Shown here: positions 1-10,148 of the stretch, one piece after another
Numbering within the stretch: position 1 is the stretch's first letter
How the letters are laid out: the number at the start of each line of letters is the position of its first letter
NCBI GenBank assembly: GCA_018136815.1
Contig: CM030937.1
Location: 5,412,632-5,476,631, forward strand
Source of the DNA: Isochrysis galbana
Lineage: Eukaryota > Haptophyta > Isochrysidales > Isochrysidaceae
Length of the DNA stretch: 64,000 nucleotides
Reading direction: 5' to 3'
Notes under the pieces: model-generated
Seen by the model: the letters and a program-made list of their open reading frames with translations, nothing else
The model's database searches: none
What the model was told of the DNA's origin: nothing
Made by a program: the position numbers and the translations under genes

Positions 1-715
1 GGCCATTGCGCTTGGCCGCAAACACGCCCGGCAACACAACCACACACAAGCTACTTACACCCAAACAAAGAGACGACAGCAGACACAACCAAGAGTAGGG
101 CGGTGGCAAGGCCACTGAAGGGGCAGCCCTCACCTTCGCCGCCGTCGCCATCGCCCCTCCTAGAACACCGTCTTTCACCCGAAGACCGTTGGAAGAGGCG
201 CGCACTGCGCTTCCTTACAATAATTTGTTTGAGGAAGGTTTCAGGTTTCAGGAACGCGACTTCTTACTTCTTAGAACTCCCTCCTGACTCCTGAACTCCT
301 GAATCACTCTTTCAGTCCTTGTTCCAACTTCCAACTTAACAAAAACCCTTGAGTGTAATGATTTTGTTACATACTACTGAATTAACCATGGCCATGGACA
401 TCTGATGGCTCAGCTTGAGTCTGTCCCATATTCGACGGAACGTGACCTTGGTTGGCCATCAAGGCGCCCTGCAAGACTACAATCTTGGAACGCGAGTACC
501 ACGGTGTGAATGTGAATGTGAATTCTCTTCTCTCCCGGATGATGAGAGGAGGAGGAGGAAGAAGCCCGAACGAAGAAGGAGGAACGAAACTACTTTCCAA
601 GGAACGGGGCTCGAGAACCAACGAGAGAACCAGAGGACGGACGAGCTGAGAAGGATGGACGAGCTGAGAATGGAACGGGCTGCGGGCTGCGGCGGATCTC
701 TCGGCGTTTCCCGCG
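1..715. other. gene-free 5' edge
   Basis: No reading frame here has a recognisable domain. The stretch has mixed composition with several short purine-rich runs (540-680). It probably contains the upstream region of the sulfotransferase-like gene. Confidence 0.4.
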
Positions 716-778
716 CGCGTCCAAGCCCCCCTCCCCCCTCCCCCCCCTGCACCCCCTCCCCTCCCCTTCTCTCAGCAA
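716..778 (+). promoter_or_regulatory. C/T-rich tract just upstream of start codon
   Basis: An almost pure C/T run ends a few bases before the ATG at 779. Similar tracts precede the starts at 13250, 30993, 50160 and 55595 on the plus strand and 6557, 28574 and 61930 on the minus strand. I read it as a core promoter or 5' UTR element; the role is inferred. Confidence 0.45.
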
Positions 779-1784
779 ATGGCTGCTGGGGGCTGCTCTG
801 TCGTCGGCGGGCCGGTGGACGTGCGGACACAGCTCCTCGTCTTTGGCATGAGCCGTTCGGGCACCTCGCTCACCACCTCGATAGTCGCTTCTCTCCTGCG
901 CTCAGGCCAGCTCTCTGACCAGACCTGGCGGGGCGAGGCTGCCGCCTATCCGACAGACCGTCTCAACAAGCGCGGATACTTTGAGAGACACGACGTCGTC
1001 AATCTGAATTATAAGACCATCTATGAGGCCACTGGAGAGCCATGGATACGCTTCCCTGCCGGATTCGCTGCACACCCGACTCTCCTCAACTTCACCGACT
1101 CGGCGCAGGCGCGCACAAAGCGAGCCAACTTTGTCGCTGCGGCCAGCAAGATCCTGCGTGATATGGATAAGCACGCGCCATGGGTGTTGAAGGATGTCCG
1201 CTTTGGTCGGACACTCCCTCTCTGGTGGCCCCTGCTTCGGCAGCCTGTGTGCATCATCCCATACAGACATCCACTCGAGGTTGCCGAATCGTCCAAGCTG
1301 CACTCTGTGCGCCTATGGGAGAACTATATCACAGCGGCGCTCACCTCAACCCAGGCGCTCGGGTGCCCTACAGTGCTGATCTCATACGCGCAATGGTTAG
1401 ACCCCACATCGGCGCAGGCACAGCTCACTCGGCTGAACAACTTCTTGCGATGCGCTCAGGTATGCTCACGCCACTGCGGCTCTGCTGCTCCTCGCTTTGT
1501 ATATTCCCCGCGACTTGTTCTGCCGCTACTATGCGCCGTTGCAGGTGAAAGGTATAGGTGAGATGGCGCCGCGCGAGGTTGTGCAGCGTCTCGTCAGCAC
1601 GCAGGAGCACCACGCCACGGCCGAGAAGGCACGGGAGATATTCTTTCTTAGACGCCAATGGACGCCTAGCGCAGAGTGCTTGTGGAGCCAGCTTGAGAGT
1701 GGCGAGGCATTGTCTCCGCGCAGAAGGAGCTGTCATGCCAATGACACTGCTTCCAAGGACTCCGGGTGGTCATTGTCCGCATGA
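779..1784 (+). CDS. sulfotransferase-like protein, two exons
   Basis: Exons 779-1459 and 1545-1784 join in phase 0 across an 85-bp intron (CAG|GTATGC donor, TTGCAG acceptor), giving about 306 residues. Near the N-terminus (about 22-35) is GMSRSGTSLTTSIV, which fits the 5'-phosphosulfate-binding loop of PAPS-dependent sulfotransferases. A second block (about 135-170) reads VLKDVRFGRTLPLWW and then YRHPLEVAESS, matching the 3'-phosphate-binding region (family pattern K-D-P-R ... R-H-P-x-E-x-A-x-S). Such enzymes transfer sulfate from PAPS to carbohydrates or other acceptors; the acceptor cannot be told. No clear signal peptide or transmembrane anchor is visible, unlike Golgi members. The C-terminal exon is charged and unrecognised. 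The ATG follows a C/T tract and has a favourable AAATGG context. A bacterial-type sulfotransferase origin is possible. Confidence 0.8.
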
Positions 1785-2229
1785 GGGCTCGCTATTCGTC
1801 AGCTTGGAGATTTCATCATGTCGATTTTTGCGCGGTATGGATGGCATCCTGGGCCCCACCATTTGCATCACTACGATATGTACTGGTGTGCTTCATTCGC
1901 GTTCGTAGTGGCAGCAGGGGCGTGTGGCGTGGCAACTGGCCACCTACTGCCCACAGCCACAGGAATCGTGTGCTCATATAGCTTGCTCAACGAGTGATGC
2001 CTAAGAAGATTGTCGTCTACGAGGCAGCATAAAGACGCAACGTGCGTGTAGGGACGGTGACTTGCTCTGCGTCGCTTCTGTCCGCACTCTTATTTTTGTG
2101 ATACTATCGCCACGCACATGCACCCCCCTGCCCATCACCCCCCACCCCCACCCCACCCCCCCTTTCCACCAGCGCTGAGTTGGGAGCTCATTGGCAGGGA
2201 CGACCACCTACCCTAAGCGCGCAATACCA
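1785..2229. other. gene-free spacer
   Basis: This is the 3' flank of the sulfotransferase-like gene. It has a C-run/CCCCAC stretch at 2120-2170. No coding or RNA feature was recognised. Confidence 0.4.
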
Positions 2230-2436
2230 CGAAAATAGAGGTGGGGTAGACTGGGTTGAAAAAAAACTCTTGTTGATCCGGAGGCCCAAATTTTTTATCG
2301 TGGGGGAAGATTTTCCCTCGTCTCTCCCCGCTCGAATCCGAATCCGAAACAGAGCGATGGTGTCGCATTCGCGAATCGACACTCGTTAGGCTTCTCTTCG
2401 TCGCTCGGTATTTATCGTTATAATTTGCTGCTTCCT
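2230..2436. repeat. dispersed repeat family G, copy 1
   Basis: A block with a GAGGTGGGG...GGGTTGAAAAAAAAACTC core, then CTTGTTGATCCGGAGGCCC and a C/T-rich stretch ending near GAGCGATGG. It recurs nearly intact at 53285-53420 and more diverged at 32618-32810. Its right end (about 2355-2436) recurs inverted at 19920-20020. Orientation and origin are unclear. The A-tract is placed like the LINE 3' ends seen elsewhere here, so it may be a LINE 3' tail in minus orientation. Confidence 0.55.
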
Positions 2437-2858
2437 CTCAGCTAAGTTTATACTCAGCTCGCCCATGGGGGGGCACGAGCCCCCCCCTCTCTCCACTCCT
2501 CCCCTGCCATGGGGGAGGAACCACCCATGCTCCTGGCATGCCTGATGGCTTGCCAGGAGCAGACTGCCCTGCTGACCCACTCTTCCACTGGCAGGCTTGC
2601 CTGCCTCGCGCGTCCTAGCCTGTCGTGGCCAGCCCATCGCTCCAACCCCCCTCCCCCCTTGTTCGACAGGCAGACAGGTGCAGATTGGGGACCCCTGAGG
2701 CACAGGAGCGCCAGCGAGGGAGAGGCAGGGGAGGCCAGGGCCCAACCCCAGCCTCCTCTGCCCCCTGAGCTGGCCTCCATGAGCCTCCAGGGTCGCCAAT
2801 GGGCAGCTGCAGGCCTGCCGCAGGCGCGCCATCGCGCGTGCCGCAGGAGAGGAGAGAG
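2437..2858 (-). repeat. dispersed repeat family A, copy 1
   Basis: A GC-rich repeat carrying, on the minus strand, the conserved block GAGGCTGGGG ... TGCCTCTCCCTCGCTGGC and ending in a hairpin-like GGGGGGGCTCGTGCCCCCCC. Other copies lie at 8899-9642 (-), 10708-10930 (+, partial), 33340-33745 (+), 47690-48105 (+) and 58095-58330 (+). Frames through it are not conserved between copies, so I treat it as non-coding. It abuts a LINE 3' end at 2859. Confidence 0.7.
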
Positions 2859-3350
2859 AAAAAAAAACCTTTTAATATTCTCGCCTCGCACGTGGCAATG
2901 GGTCGCATATCCGTAGCCACGCCCATACCCCTTCCTCTCCCTCACTTCCCGCCTTGCGGCAACTCCCCTTGTGCTCTACTTAGGGGCCCGGGTCCTGCGG
3001 GGTTCACGGGTTGGGCGGAGTGCGCCTGCCCTCAGCGGTGCGTACACGCCTTCCTCCTGCGCCGCTGAGTGACATGCATATCCTAGATGTTTTTCGGTCT
3101 GCGTCGTCGTCTATGTCGCGTATTGTTGCTCGTGCCATGGCTGCTGTCAGTCCCGTGTCCTTGTCTCCGATTATATAGGAATGTTTCGCTGCTTTAGGCG
3201 AGCCTCTCGGCAAGGTCAAGCGCCTGTGCCACGAGGCTGAAGCTCTCGCCCAGTTGTAGTCTACCTTTCTCATTCACAATAAACGCGGGGGCGCTGTGCT
3301 CGGTCGGTTTTTTGAGTTTTGGTTTCCTTCCTTGGGCGGCCTTGGCCGGG
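2859..3350 (-). mobile_element. LINE family 2, 5'-truncated copy (3' end)
   Basis: The minus strand encodes the last ~50 residues of a LINE ORF ending ...LVAQALDLAERLA (stop at about 3194), very similar to the end of the copy at 15438-17062 (...LVAKAIGLAERLA). Its 3' UTR runs to an A-tract at 2859-2867, so the sense strand ends in ...AAAAGG followed by T's. The upstream ORF is lost. Confidence 0.7.
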
Positions 3351-3520
3351 GGCCTGCGAGGGGGGAGATGTGGATGGAGGGGTGCATAGGTGTATGTATC
3401 TGTGACAACAGCACGCGCCAAGGTGTACGGGCAGGTGCGCTGAGGGCTGTCGTGTTAGTACCGGGCTAGTGAGAGTAGTGGTACTGGTGCTCAGTTAGAT
3501 TATTATCTCTCGAAGAGAAG
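3351..3520 (+). repeat. dispersed repeat family D, copy 1
   Basis: This block includes GGGTGCATAGG, GGTGTACGGGCAGGTGCGCT and a GTAGTGGTACT end. The same sequence occurs at 12030-12205 (+) and inverted at 45856-46010. No coding content. Confidence 0.6.
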
Positions 3521-3659
3521 GGAAGTTTCCCACCTTTCTTCCTCCTAGGCGCCTCGCAAAAAGGTTTAATTCGCTATCTTCTCCGCGTTTCTCTGAGGTG
3601 GATCCATTCCACCCCGCAGCGCATGTCCGATACGATCTCTGCCGCGGCTCAATTTCGCC

Positions 3660-3800
3660 GTCGCTTAATAAAAAAAATTTCCAACTGGGAAGATGCGCAC
3701 CTGCACTGAGCCGCTGGCCGATGCCGCACGCCGACGCAGGTGAAGACGCTGGTGAAGATGTCCCTGCAGGCCCTGCAGAGACCCCGGCAGAGCCCGGGGG
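3660..3800 (+). repeat. dispersed repeat family E, copy 1
   Basis: AATAAAAAAAATTTCCAACTG is followed by a conserved block with GAGCCGCTGGCCGATGCCGC and GAAGATGTCCC. It is about 90 percent identical by eye to 45728-45855. Family D sits near it in both places, in different orientations. Confidence 0.6.
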
Positions 3801-3865
3801 CGGGCGGGCGGCGGGCGGGTCATCTGAGCGCCCCGGCTTGCATTAATGGTCATGTCTGGGGCCTA

Positions 3866-4200
3866 GGCTCCTTCAGACGGCGAAGGGGTAGCGTTGCGCA
3901 CTCCCGGGGTTGCTGGAGTGCTGCAGCGACAAACTGCGAGGATGCTGCTGAGGCCGTAGAGGTCGCCAGTCGAGCGCCCGAAGTCAGTGGTGTCGCAGAT
4001 TTGGCAACCAGTGGTGAGTCAGGCGCTCTCCGGCTGGGCTCCTTCAGAAGGCGAAGGCTTAGCGTCACGCATTCCCAGTGTTGCGCGAGTGGTGCAGCTT
4101 GCGAGAGTGCTGCAGCGACGAACGGCCCGGATGCTGCCGGGGCAGCAGAGGTACCATGCCAGGTGGCAAGAGTCTTCGCGGTATCGCCCGCATAGTCTGC
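3866..4200. repeat. imperfect direct tandem repeat, period about 171 bp
   Basis: Two diverged copies start at 3866 and 4037 with GGCTCCTTCAGA(C/A)GGCGAAGG. Both strands stay open across the repeat (minus strand 141 codons, plus strand 151 codons), with a repeated LLKEP-ending peptide on the minus strand. No family is recognised, so coding is not claimed. Confidence 0.5.
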
Positions 4201-4590
4201 ACAAGTCCAAGTCCGTGTACGTTCACTAGGTTTACAACGCTCAACACTCGTGAGGGGCCTATCTCCGCCGGGCACCCATAGCCTAGTTAGTGCGTATACG
4301 CACGGCTGCCTACGATAGAAAACTCAAACTCAAAAATCCACCAGAATTCAGCACTCACAGCACCTCCATCTTCACAGAAGACAAATAGGGCAAGCTGAAA
4401 ATGAATACCAACTACCAACTTCGAGTTCGTGGTTCGTGGCGCAGGCGCAGGCACTAGCACTAGACCTCAAAGCGAAACTTGCCTAAACCTAAAACGGGAC
4501 GACAAATGCGACGATGAATGAGACATGAGACCCTCTCACGACGGAATCGATAACTAACCTCACCTCAGACTACCCGACACCGCCGAAACG
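4201..4590. other. gene-free spacer
   Basis: AT-richer sequence with several short ACTAC/ACTC-type words. No gene or RNA was recognised. Confidence 0.35.
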
Positions 4591-4832
4591 ACCGTGACAC
4601 CATCAACAAACGCGGGCCACCCGGAGGCACAGGAGGAAGGCGGGAACCTCACCACCGGGGGCAGGCGCACCCAGCCCGGCCCCACCACATGAGCCTTTAA
4701 ATAGAGCACAAGGGGAGATGCTGCGAGGCGGGAAGTGTGAGCGGGAAAGGAGAGGAGACGGGCGTGGCTGCAGAGTGACACCGCAATGCCGCGCGAGGCG
4801 AAAATATTAAAAGGTTTTTAATTAAAGTAAAT
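4591..4832 (+). mobile_element. LINE family 2, 3' tail only, plus orientation
   Basis: The block GGAGGCACAGGAGGAAG ... GGGAAAGGAGAGGAGACGGG ... GCGAGGCGAAAATATTAAAA ending GGTTTTT is the reverse complement of the 3' UTRs at 2859-3190 and 15443-15780. This plus-oriented copy confirms that the sense strand ends in oligo(T). Confidence 0.6.
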
Positions 4833-5396
4833 AACGGATACAACATTTAAAAAAACGAGTGACCGCGCAACATGTTGCAGGCTAGCACTCTCAAACCCTT
4901 AAAACACGACACGCCAACGCTGAGAGGATATGTGGGACGTAGGACAAGGGGTAGGAGGGCCGTACGGTGCTCCCCCGATGGATACGGGTCCAGATGCGAC
5001 CATGCGGATGGCGCTTGAAAAAGTGGGCCTCGCACTGCAAGGCGCTCCGCTTCAGGTACGCATTGGAGCTCCACGTTCAAATTTGAAGGTGTGGTCCACA
5101 GCGGGGAGAGGGAACGGCTTACAGGCAGGGCTTACGGGCAAAGGGATCAGGCAAACTAAGGGCACTTGGGATACATCAACAACAAAGACGGTTAGTGGTC
5201 ATCGTTGACACGAGGCCTCCATTCAGAGACGCGTGATCAGGTGAGAAAAGTGACGAGACGGCGGCTTGTCAACAGTAGCAGACATGGTGAGTCGAGAAGT
5301 GTTATCAATAGCTTCAGGAGCATGCTGGAACGAGGCGATGAAGCGGACGCAGGAGCCTGGATCGTCAGCGCAAGAAAATTTTCTGGCTGCGATTGC
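4833..5396. other. gene-free spacer, 3' flank of homeodomain gene
   Basis: Short open frames overlap on both strands, none with a recognisable motif. It may include the homeodomain gene's 3' UTR. Confidence 0.35.
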
Positions 5397-6557
5397 TCAC
5401 TGCGAGCGCATGCGCTCGTCGAGCTCGTATCGGGCATCTGTGTTGCAGCGCATCCCCATCATCGCCGTGGCAGCGATGTCCTCGTTCTCAGGGGCCATCC
5501 TTGTCGCGGGCATGAAGTATGCCGAGGCGGGTGCGCGAGCCATGCCCAAGCCATCGACGCCGAGTCGGGCGGGCGGTATGCTGTTCGAAGGCTGAGGCGA
5601 TGACCAAGGAACTTGAAGACCAGGTGTCTCGAGCGGCTGCTGTGGTGGCATGTGGCCCTGCATTGCAAGCATCTGTGCGATGTGTGGAGGCATCTGACCT
5701 GGCATCATTTGGAGCATTGGATGTGGCGGCATCGTGGAAGTCGAATTCATCATGGGCTGCGTCGACGTCATCATTGACGCCGGTTGCTGTTGCCCAAGCT
5801 GTTGTGGCTGCAAAATGGAGGGTTGCTGCTGTACCATGGGGACTTGATATGGCACATGAGGCATTGATCCAGATAGATGACTCGCGTACATCTGGCTGGT
5901 GAACTGCGGCATGTTCATCAGCGGCGAGCCGGACAGCATTTGCCCAGGAACGAACATATTGGGCGGAGACTGGCTGGGGAGAAACATTTGTCCTGGCATC
6001 ATCGGGCCCGAGTGCATAGGTCTGGCCGGAGGACATCCAGCACTCAAGGAGTTTAAGGCGCCCCTCGCCTCCTTCATACGCCGGAGCTGCTCGAGGATGG
6101 CCTCGGCATTGGTTGTGTTAGTCTCGGAGCTCTTGCTGTCGGCGTCGGCAGGCGCTGCTTGAGCCGCCTTGAGGGCCCGAGAATCTCTCTGGCGACGGTT
6201 TTGGAACCAGAACTGCACCTGGCGCGGCTCAACCTCAAAGTCCTCTGCAAGACGGCGGTGCATCTCCGATGAGGGGAAGCGCTCCATTTGGTAGATCTGC
6301 TCGAGGATGAGCTTGGCCTTCTTGGAGATGGCCCAACGGGGCGAGTGGGTTGTCTTTCCGATCTTGCCCGACGCTGTGTGATGGCTCTTGGGCTCCATAA
6401 ACTCGTCTGGGTAGGGATCATGGGTCGACTCTCCCGCCTGCGAATGCTGGTCGTTGGAGGAGGAGTCATCGTGGAGAGAGGGCGGGGCGGGCGCAGTGCC
6501 GGCCAGGTCAACGACGTTCTTCATCTGTGGTGCTTGCGTCTGCTGGGTGGCCTCCAT
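5397..6557 (-). CDS. homeodomain transcription factor
   Basis: From the ATG at 6557 the product is 386 residues. Residues about 73-131 form a homeodomain: a basic N-terminal arm, helices 1 and 2 around KAKLILEQIYQMERFPSSEM and RRLAEDFEVE, and recognition helix PRQVQFWFQNRRQRDSR with the invariant W-F-x-N-x-R. It should bind DNA in the nucleus. The rest is low complexity: an acidic, Ser/His-rich N-terminus and a Met/Pro/Gln-rich C-terminus (about 150-360) resembling an activation or condensate-forming region. The open frame continues upstream through a Pro/Ser stretch encoded by a C/T tract to another ATG at 6755. I prefer 6557 because other genes here start right after such tracts. No TALE insertion or second DNA-binding domain is seen, so the class is undetermined. 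Confidence 0.85.
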   Translation of the reverse strand: MEATQQTQAPQMKNVVDLAGTAPAPPSLHDDSSSNDQHSQAGESTHDPYPDEFMEPKSHHTASGKIGKTTHSPRWAISKKAKLILEQIYQMERFPSSEMHRRLAEDFEVEPRQVQFWFQNRRQRDSRALKAAQAAPADADSKSSETNTTNAEAILEQLRRMKEARGALNSLSAGCPPARPMHSGPMMPGQMFLPSQSPPNMFVPGQMLSGSPLMNMPQFTSQMYASHLSGSMPHVPYQVPMVQQQPSILQPQQLGQQQPASMMTSTQPMMNSTSTMPPHPMLQMMPGQMPPHIAQMLAMQGHMPPQQPLETPGLQVPWSSPQPSNSIPPARLGVDGLGMARAPASAYFMPATRMAPENEDIAATAMMGMRCNTDARYELDERMRSQ

Positions 6558-6589
6558 GACCCCTTGCTCCGGGGTGTGGGGCGGCTTGG

Positions 6590-6735
6590 CGGCGGGAGAG
6601 GGGGAAAGAGGGGGGAGGGGGGAGGGGGAAGGGGGGCGAGGGGGAGGGGAGGATAGGGAGGGGGAGGGGAGAGGAAGCGTGGAGGTGGAGGAAGAGGGGG
6701 GGGGGCGGTGGAGGAAGAGAGAGGGGCCGAGACTG
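6590..6735 (-). promoter_or_regulatory. C/T-rich tract upstream of homeodomain gene
   Basis: On the minus strand this is nearly pure C/T, ending about 35 bases before the chosen ATG at 6557. If translation started at 6755 instead, it would encode a Pro/Ser/Leu run. Confidence 0.4.
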
Positions 6736-6759
6736 AAGAAAGCTGGCCTTTTCATCAGG

Positions 6760-7555
6760 TGCCGAGGGCTCGCGGACTTGGGAATCGCAGCCCGCGCGGG
6801 ATGGGTGGGACCCAAGGGGAAGATCGCAGGGGATGTTAGGGGCGCGCAGCGTGGGGGGGGGAAGCGCGCGGGGGGGGGGTGGCGGCCGCAGGCGTGGGAT
6901 GGGGCGATGAGCTTGCATCTCGGAGTACGACCCGCTCGACTTCTCCAAGCCGGAAGAGATCTCTCACGAGACGGGATCGGCGGACACCGGCGCCACCTCT
7001 AAGGTGCCTTCGAGAATGTTGGAAGATCGTGGATCCTTCGCAGTTCGTCGTTCAGCTCCGATGGTTCTCGCGGGGCATTCGAATCCCAAAGCTTCGCAGT
7101 GCATCAACGCTGACGCATCTCGAATTCCTCCGGACAGCATCGGACGCTGCGTCACTCTTCCCCACACGGCGGGCCCAACCATGTGATACTGGGAGGGGAA
7201 GGGAGATCCGACGAAGAGTAAAGTGTAAACGCGCCACGGCCCCCCAATGAGCTCTTCCGCCCCTCATCGGAGATGCAGATCGTTTCCCAGCCAGCCTCGA
7301 TCTCGACGCGCAGATCGTTGATGAACTCTGCGAGAAAACCCGTGAGAATCTTCTGGATCCATCCCAATTTCCCGTACTGACTCGAGGTGCGCCAAGGTAT
7401 TCCCGTCACTCTACCGAGCTGGTTTTCTTTTGCGCCGCACCGCCGTCGCGGTCCTTCCTCCTCGGCCCACCGCAGACGAGTGGCGAAGGGGGCAGCACCC
7501 TCAACTTCTCAACGCAGTCCAGCTTAGAAAGGGCCTATCTACGGCCGCTTGGGCT
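6760..7555. other. gene-free spacer
   Basis: G-rich runs occur at 6850-6895. No conserved frame or RNA was recognised. Confidence 0.35.
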
Positions 7556-7559
7556 TGGC

Positions 7560-7705
7560 CAGATTTTCGTCTTGGACCCACCCAATTTTCGTTGTTCGTT
7601 GCGAAATTTCGCTCGCCTCGGCCCAAATTTCGCTACGGCTCGACCCAAATCCCAAATTTCGTGGAAATTTCGCTTAAAATTCGAAATTTCGCACAGACCA
7701 GCGGC
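7560..7705. repeat. clustered AAATTTCG octamers
   Basis: AAATTTCG occurs five times within about 100 bp (between 7600 and 7700), some as the palindrome CGAAATTTCG. Spacing is irregular, so it is not a simple tandem repeat. It could be an array of binding sites or subterminal repeats of a transposon end. Confidence 0.5.
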
Positions 7706-7985
7706 AAGAGCGTTTGCGCGCTGCGCGCATAAATAATATTTATTTTAAATAAGGCATAGATAGATGATAATGATACATACCTATATGTGGGTTGTCTGGA
7801 AGAACTGAACTTTTGTCGGGTTCGGGAGACGTAGTAATGTGAGCGTTTAAAATAAAACTCGACTATAGTACTCCTTAGGATTGTGATCAAGATTGTAGTT
7901 GTGCGCGGACCGCTCTACAAAACTACTTGCAATAGGTGTGAGGTGTACTCTTTACTATAAAACTACTCGCGTTCGTCGTCATGTC
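7706..7985. other. AT-rich gene-free spacer
   Basis: Low-GC sequence compared with its surroundings. Nothing recognised. Confidence 0.35.
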
Positions 7986-8375
7986 ATTACAACAACTAAC
8001 TTTATAGTTAGACGCGATGGAGCGCGCTGGCGTGACTCCCCTCTCTCCCGGGCCCCCCGTCGAGGGCGGCCCCCCTGCCCTCATGGACCAGTCGCTGGCG
8101 AAGCGACCGCGCCCACCCTCAGAGGCCGAGCAGGTGCGTGCGACCCGCGTCGCACCACACGGCCCGTGGCCCTGGCCACACCACCCACAGCAGCCATGCT
8201 GGCCTCCCCCATGGGAGGCAGCAGGTTGCAGGCCACAGAGGAACAGCATCATGCGGACAAGACCGACGCTCCAATGGGCATGCCTTATGGCAGAGGCCCC
8301 TCTCACCCTGGCCAGGGCCGCGCCGCCTCGGCGGCGCGGCTCAAGGCTGGGTGGCCCTCATGGGCACCACACATT
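7986..8375 (+). repeat. dispersed repeat family B with short ORF, copy 1
   Basis: It begins with ACTAACTTTATAGTTAG, then an ATG at 8017 opening a frame starting MERAGVTPLSPGPP. An inverted copy (59400-58995) starts MERTGAPLLSLGPL, and both share LAKxPRPPxEAEQV. The distal part (about 8260-8370) with a GCCGCGCCGCC..GGCGGCGC hairpin recurs at 19090-19210 and 58995-59100. The repeated initiating peptide hints at a transposon ORF1-like protein, but no domain is recognised and downstream frames diverge. Confidence 0.55.
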
Positions 8376-8569
8376 GACAAACACCAACACCTCATATGCG
8401 CATACACAACTCTGTCCTCTGTCCACACAGAGAGAGACTGACAGGCACGACGCCCAGACGACACGCACGAAGAGGGTGCAACTCGAGGTTCCCTTTTTTT
8501 GTCACACCCCTTCCGGCTATTTAGGTATATAATTACTACTGACCCCTAACTTCGCCCCTAACTCGGGGG

Positions 8570-9698
8570 CCCAGATGGGACAATATGCTTCTAATAGGTT
8601 CTATTAAGAGGTCAAGAGGTCTACCAAACCTGTTACCTGTTAATAGGTAATAGGTAAAAGAAAACCTGTCGAATATTCTCACCTCGCGCGTGGCTAAAGG
8701 CACCGCTATCGTAGCCACGCCCAGATCATCTCAGATCCCTTCCTCTCCCTAGTGACTAAGCTCAGAAGTCAGAAACCAATCGTATTCATATTATAAATCA
8801 TACTGATAGATCTATAATATTATTAAAATGAGTTTATTTTGACCTGTTACGGACCTATTGCGACCTGTTAACATGTCCTCTTAATAGGAAGAGGCCCCAA
8901 CTAAGTTTATACTTGGTTCGCCCATGGGGGGGCACGAGCCCCCCCCTCTCTCCACTCCTCCCCTGCCGTGGGGGAGGAACCACCCATCCTCCTGGCATGC
9001 CTGATGGCTTGCTAGGAGGCCACTGCCCTGCTGACCCACTCTCCCACTGGCAGGCACGCCTGGTTCGCTCGTCCTGGCCCCTCGCGGCCAGCCCATCGCT
9101 CCAACCCCCTTCCCCCCCTGGTCGACAGGCAGACAGGTGCAGAGTGGGGGCCCCTGAGGCCCAGGAGCGCCAGCGAGGGAGAGGCAGGGGAGACCAGGGC
9201 CCAGTCCCAGCCTCCTCTGCCCCCAGAGCTGGCCTCCAGGAGCCTCCAGGGGTCGCCAGGGGCAGCTGCAGGCCTGCCGCAGGCGCGCCATCGCGCGTGC
9301 CGCAGGAGAGGGGAGAGAGAGCGCGGAGAAGGGGGTGGGCGGAGCGAGAGCTCCGCTCACCGAAAAATAGGTAAGTCCCGCACCTGTTTACAGGATAAGT
9401 CGGGGCTGAGACCGCCGCCCACTCGGAGACACAGGAGGAAGGGGGGGAAAGATCACCGGGGGGAGGCGCGGGCCACCGGACCATATCTAAGCCCTTCACC
9501 CCTATCCCCCTAGTAGTGCACGGGGGGAGTCGCCTTATGGCGGGGGGTGAAGGGCCGGGGGAGTGGGGGTGTAGAAAGTTTTCCTACGTGAGTAGAAAGT
9601 AGAGGGTCCACGGCCGCGTGTGCGGTGAGACTATTAAAAGGATTAATAGGAAGAGGCCCCCAAAACCTGTTGACCTTGTACCTGTTGTCCCATCCGGG
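8570..9698. mobile_element. MITE copy 1, interrupted by family A insertion
   Basis: The left part (8570-8898) and right part (9643-9698) together match the intact element at 63393-63780. Termini are CCCAGATGGGACAA and TTGTCCCATCCGGG. The flanks carry an 8-bp duplication CTCGGGGG (8562-8569 and 9699-9706), marking an authentic insertion. It is non-autonomous with no ORF. The superfamily is not certain; 8-9 bp duplications suit hAT or Mutator. Confidence 0.75.
8899..9642 (-). mobile_element. family A retroposon-like insertion with 18-bp target duplication
   Basis: This 744-bp block splits MITE copy 1. TTAATAGGAAGAGGCCCC occurs at 8881-8898 and again at 9643-9660, whereas the intact MITE has it once. 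The long duplication indicates target-primed retroposition rather than cut-and-paste. The block contains the family A core (about 8905-9330), then about 300 bp of other sequence. It encodes no conserved protein, so it was mobilised in trans if active. Confidence 0.75.
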
Positions 9699-9854
9699 CT
9701 CGGGGGTTGACCGCGCGCAAAGCGCAAACAAACATAAACACGGGAACCCATCAAGCGGAAGACGTCTTGTGTTTCGTTTGTGCCTCCCGTTTCAATGTCG
9801 CCTCCGCTTCGAAGCTCAGTTGCATTTTCTCCGTCTTATAAAAGCGAATATACT

Positions 9855-10129
9855 TTGTCTTCCACAGTGCCATAATGGCGCGTGCTCGCGGTCGGGTTGG
9901 ACTCGTGGCGCCCGTCGAAGCCCCTCAGATCCAGACGCTTGCGGGTGGAGGTCGAGGAGGGCCAGCCAGGATCGCCATGTGCTTGAGCCCTAATTTTGCA
10001 GCATGTGAACGAGTGTTTTCATTACTTGAGTGCATGTTTGGATCAGTTCGATCTACATCCCTGGCAGACCAAGTGGAAACGTCCGTGATGTTGCGTTACA
10101 ACCGCAACCAGCGCAATAGGGGATGTTGA
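9855..10129 (+). pseudogene. hAT transposase remnant (C-terminal dimerisation region)
   Basis: The frame reads ...NFAACERVFSLLECMFG...LADQVETSVMLRYNRNQR, matching the hAT dimerisation pattern (S-N-A-x-x-E-R-V-F-S ... L-x-x-x-V-E-x-x-x-M-L-R-Y-N). The usual preceding RNase H-fold portion is absent and the N-terminal 40 residues do not look like transposase. LINE family 1 sequence begins 20 bp further on. Confidence 0.7.
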
Positions 10130-10148
10130 AATGAAATTCGATGTTTGA

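Noticed and set aside
5488-6036. 182-codon minus-strand frame inside the homeodomain gene
   Set aside because: It is an out-of-frame shadow of the Met/Pro/Gln-rich region.
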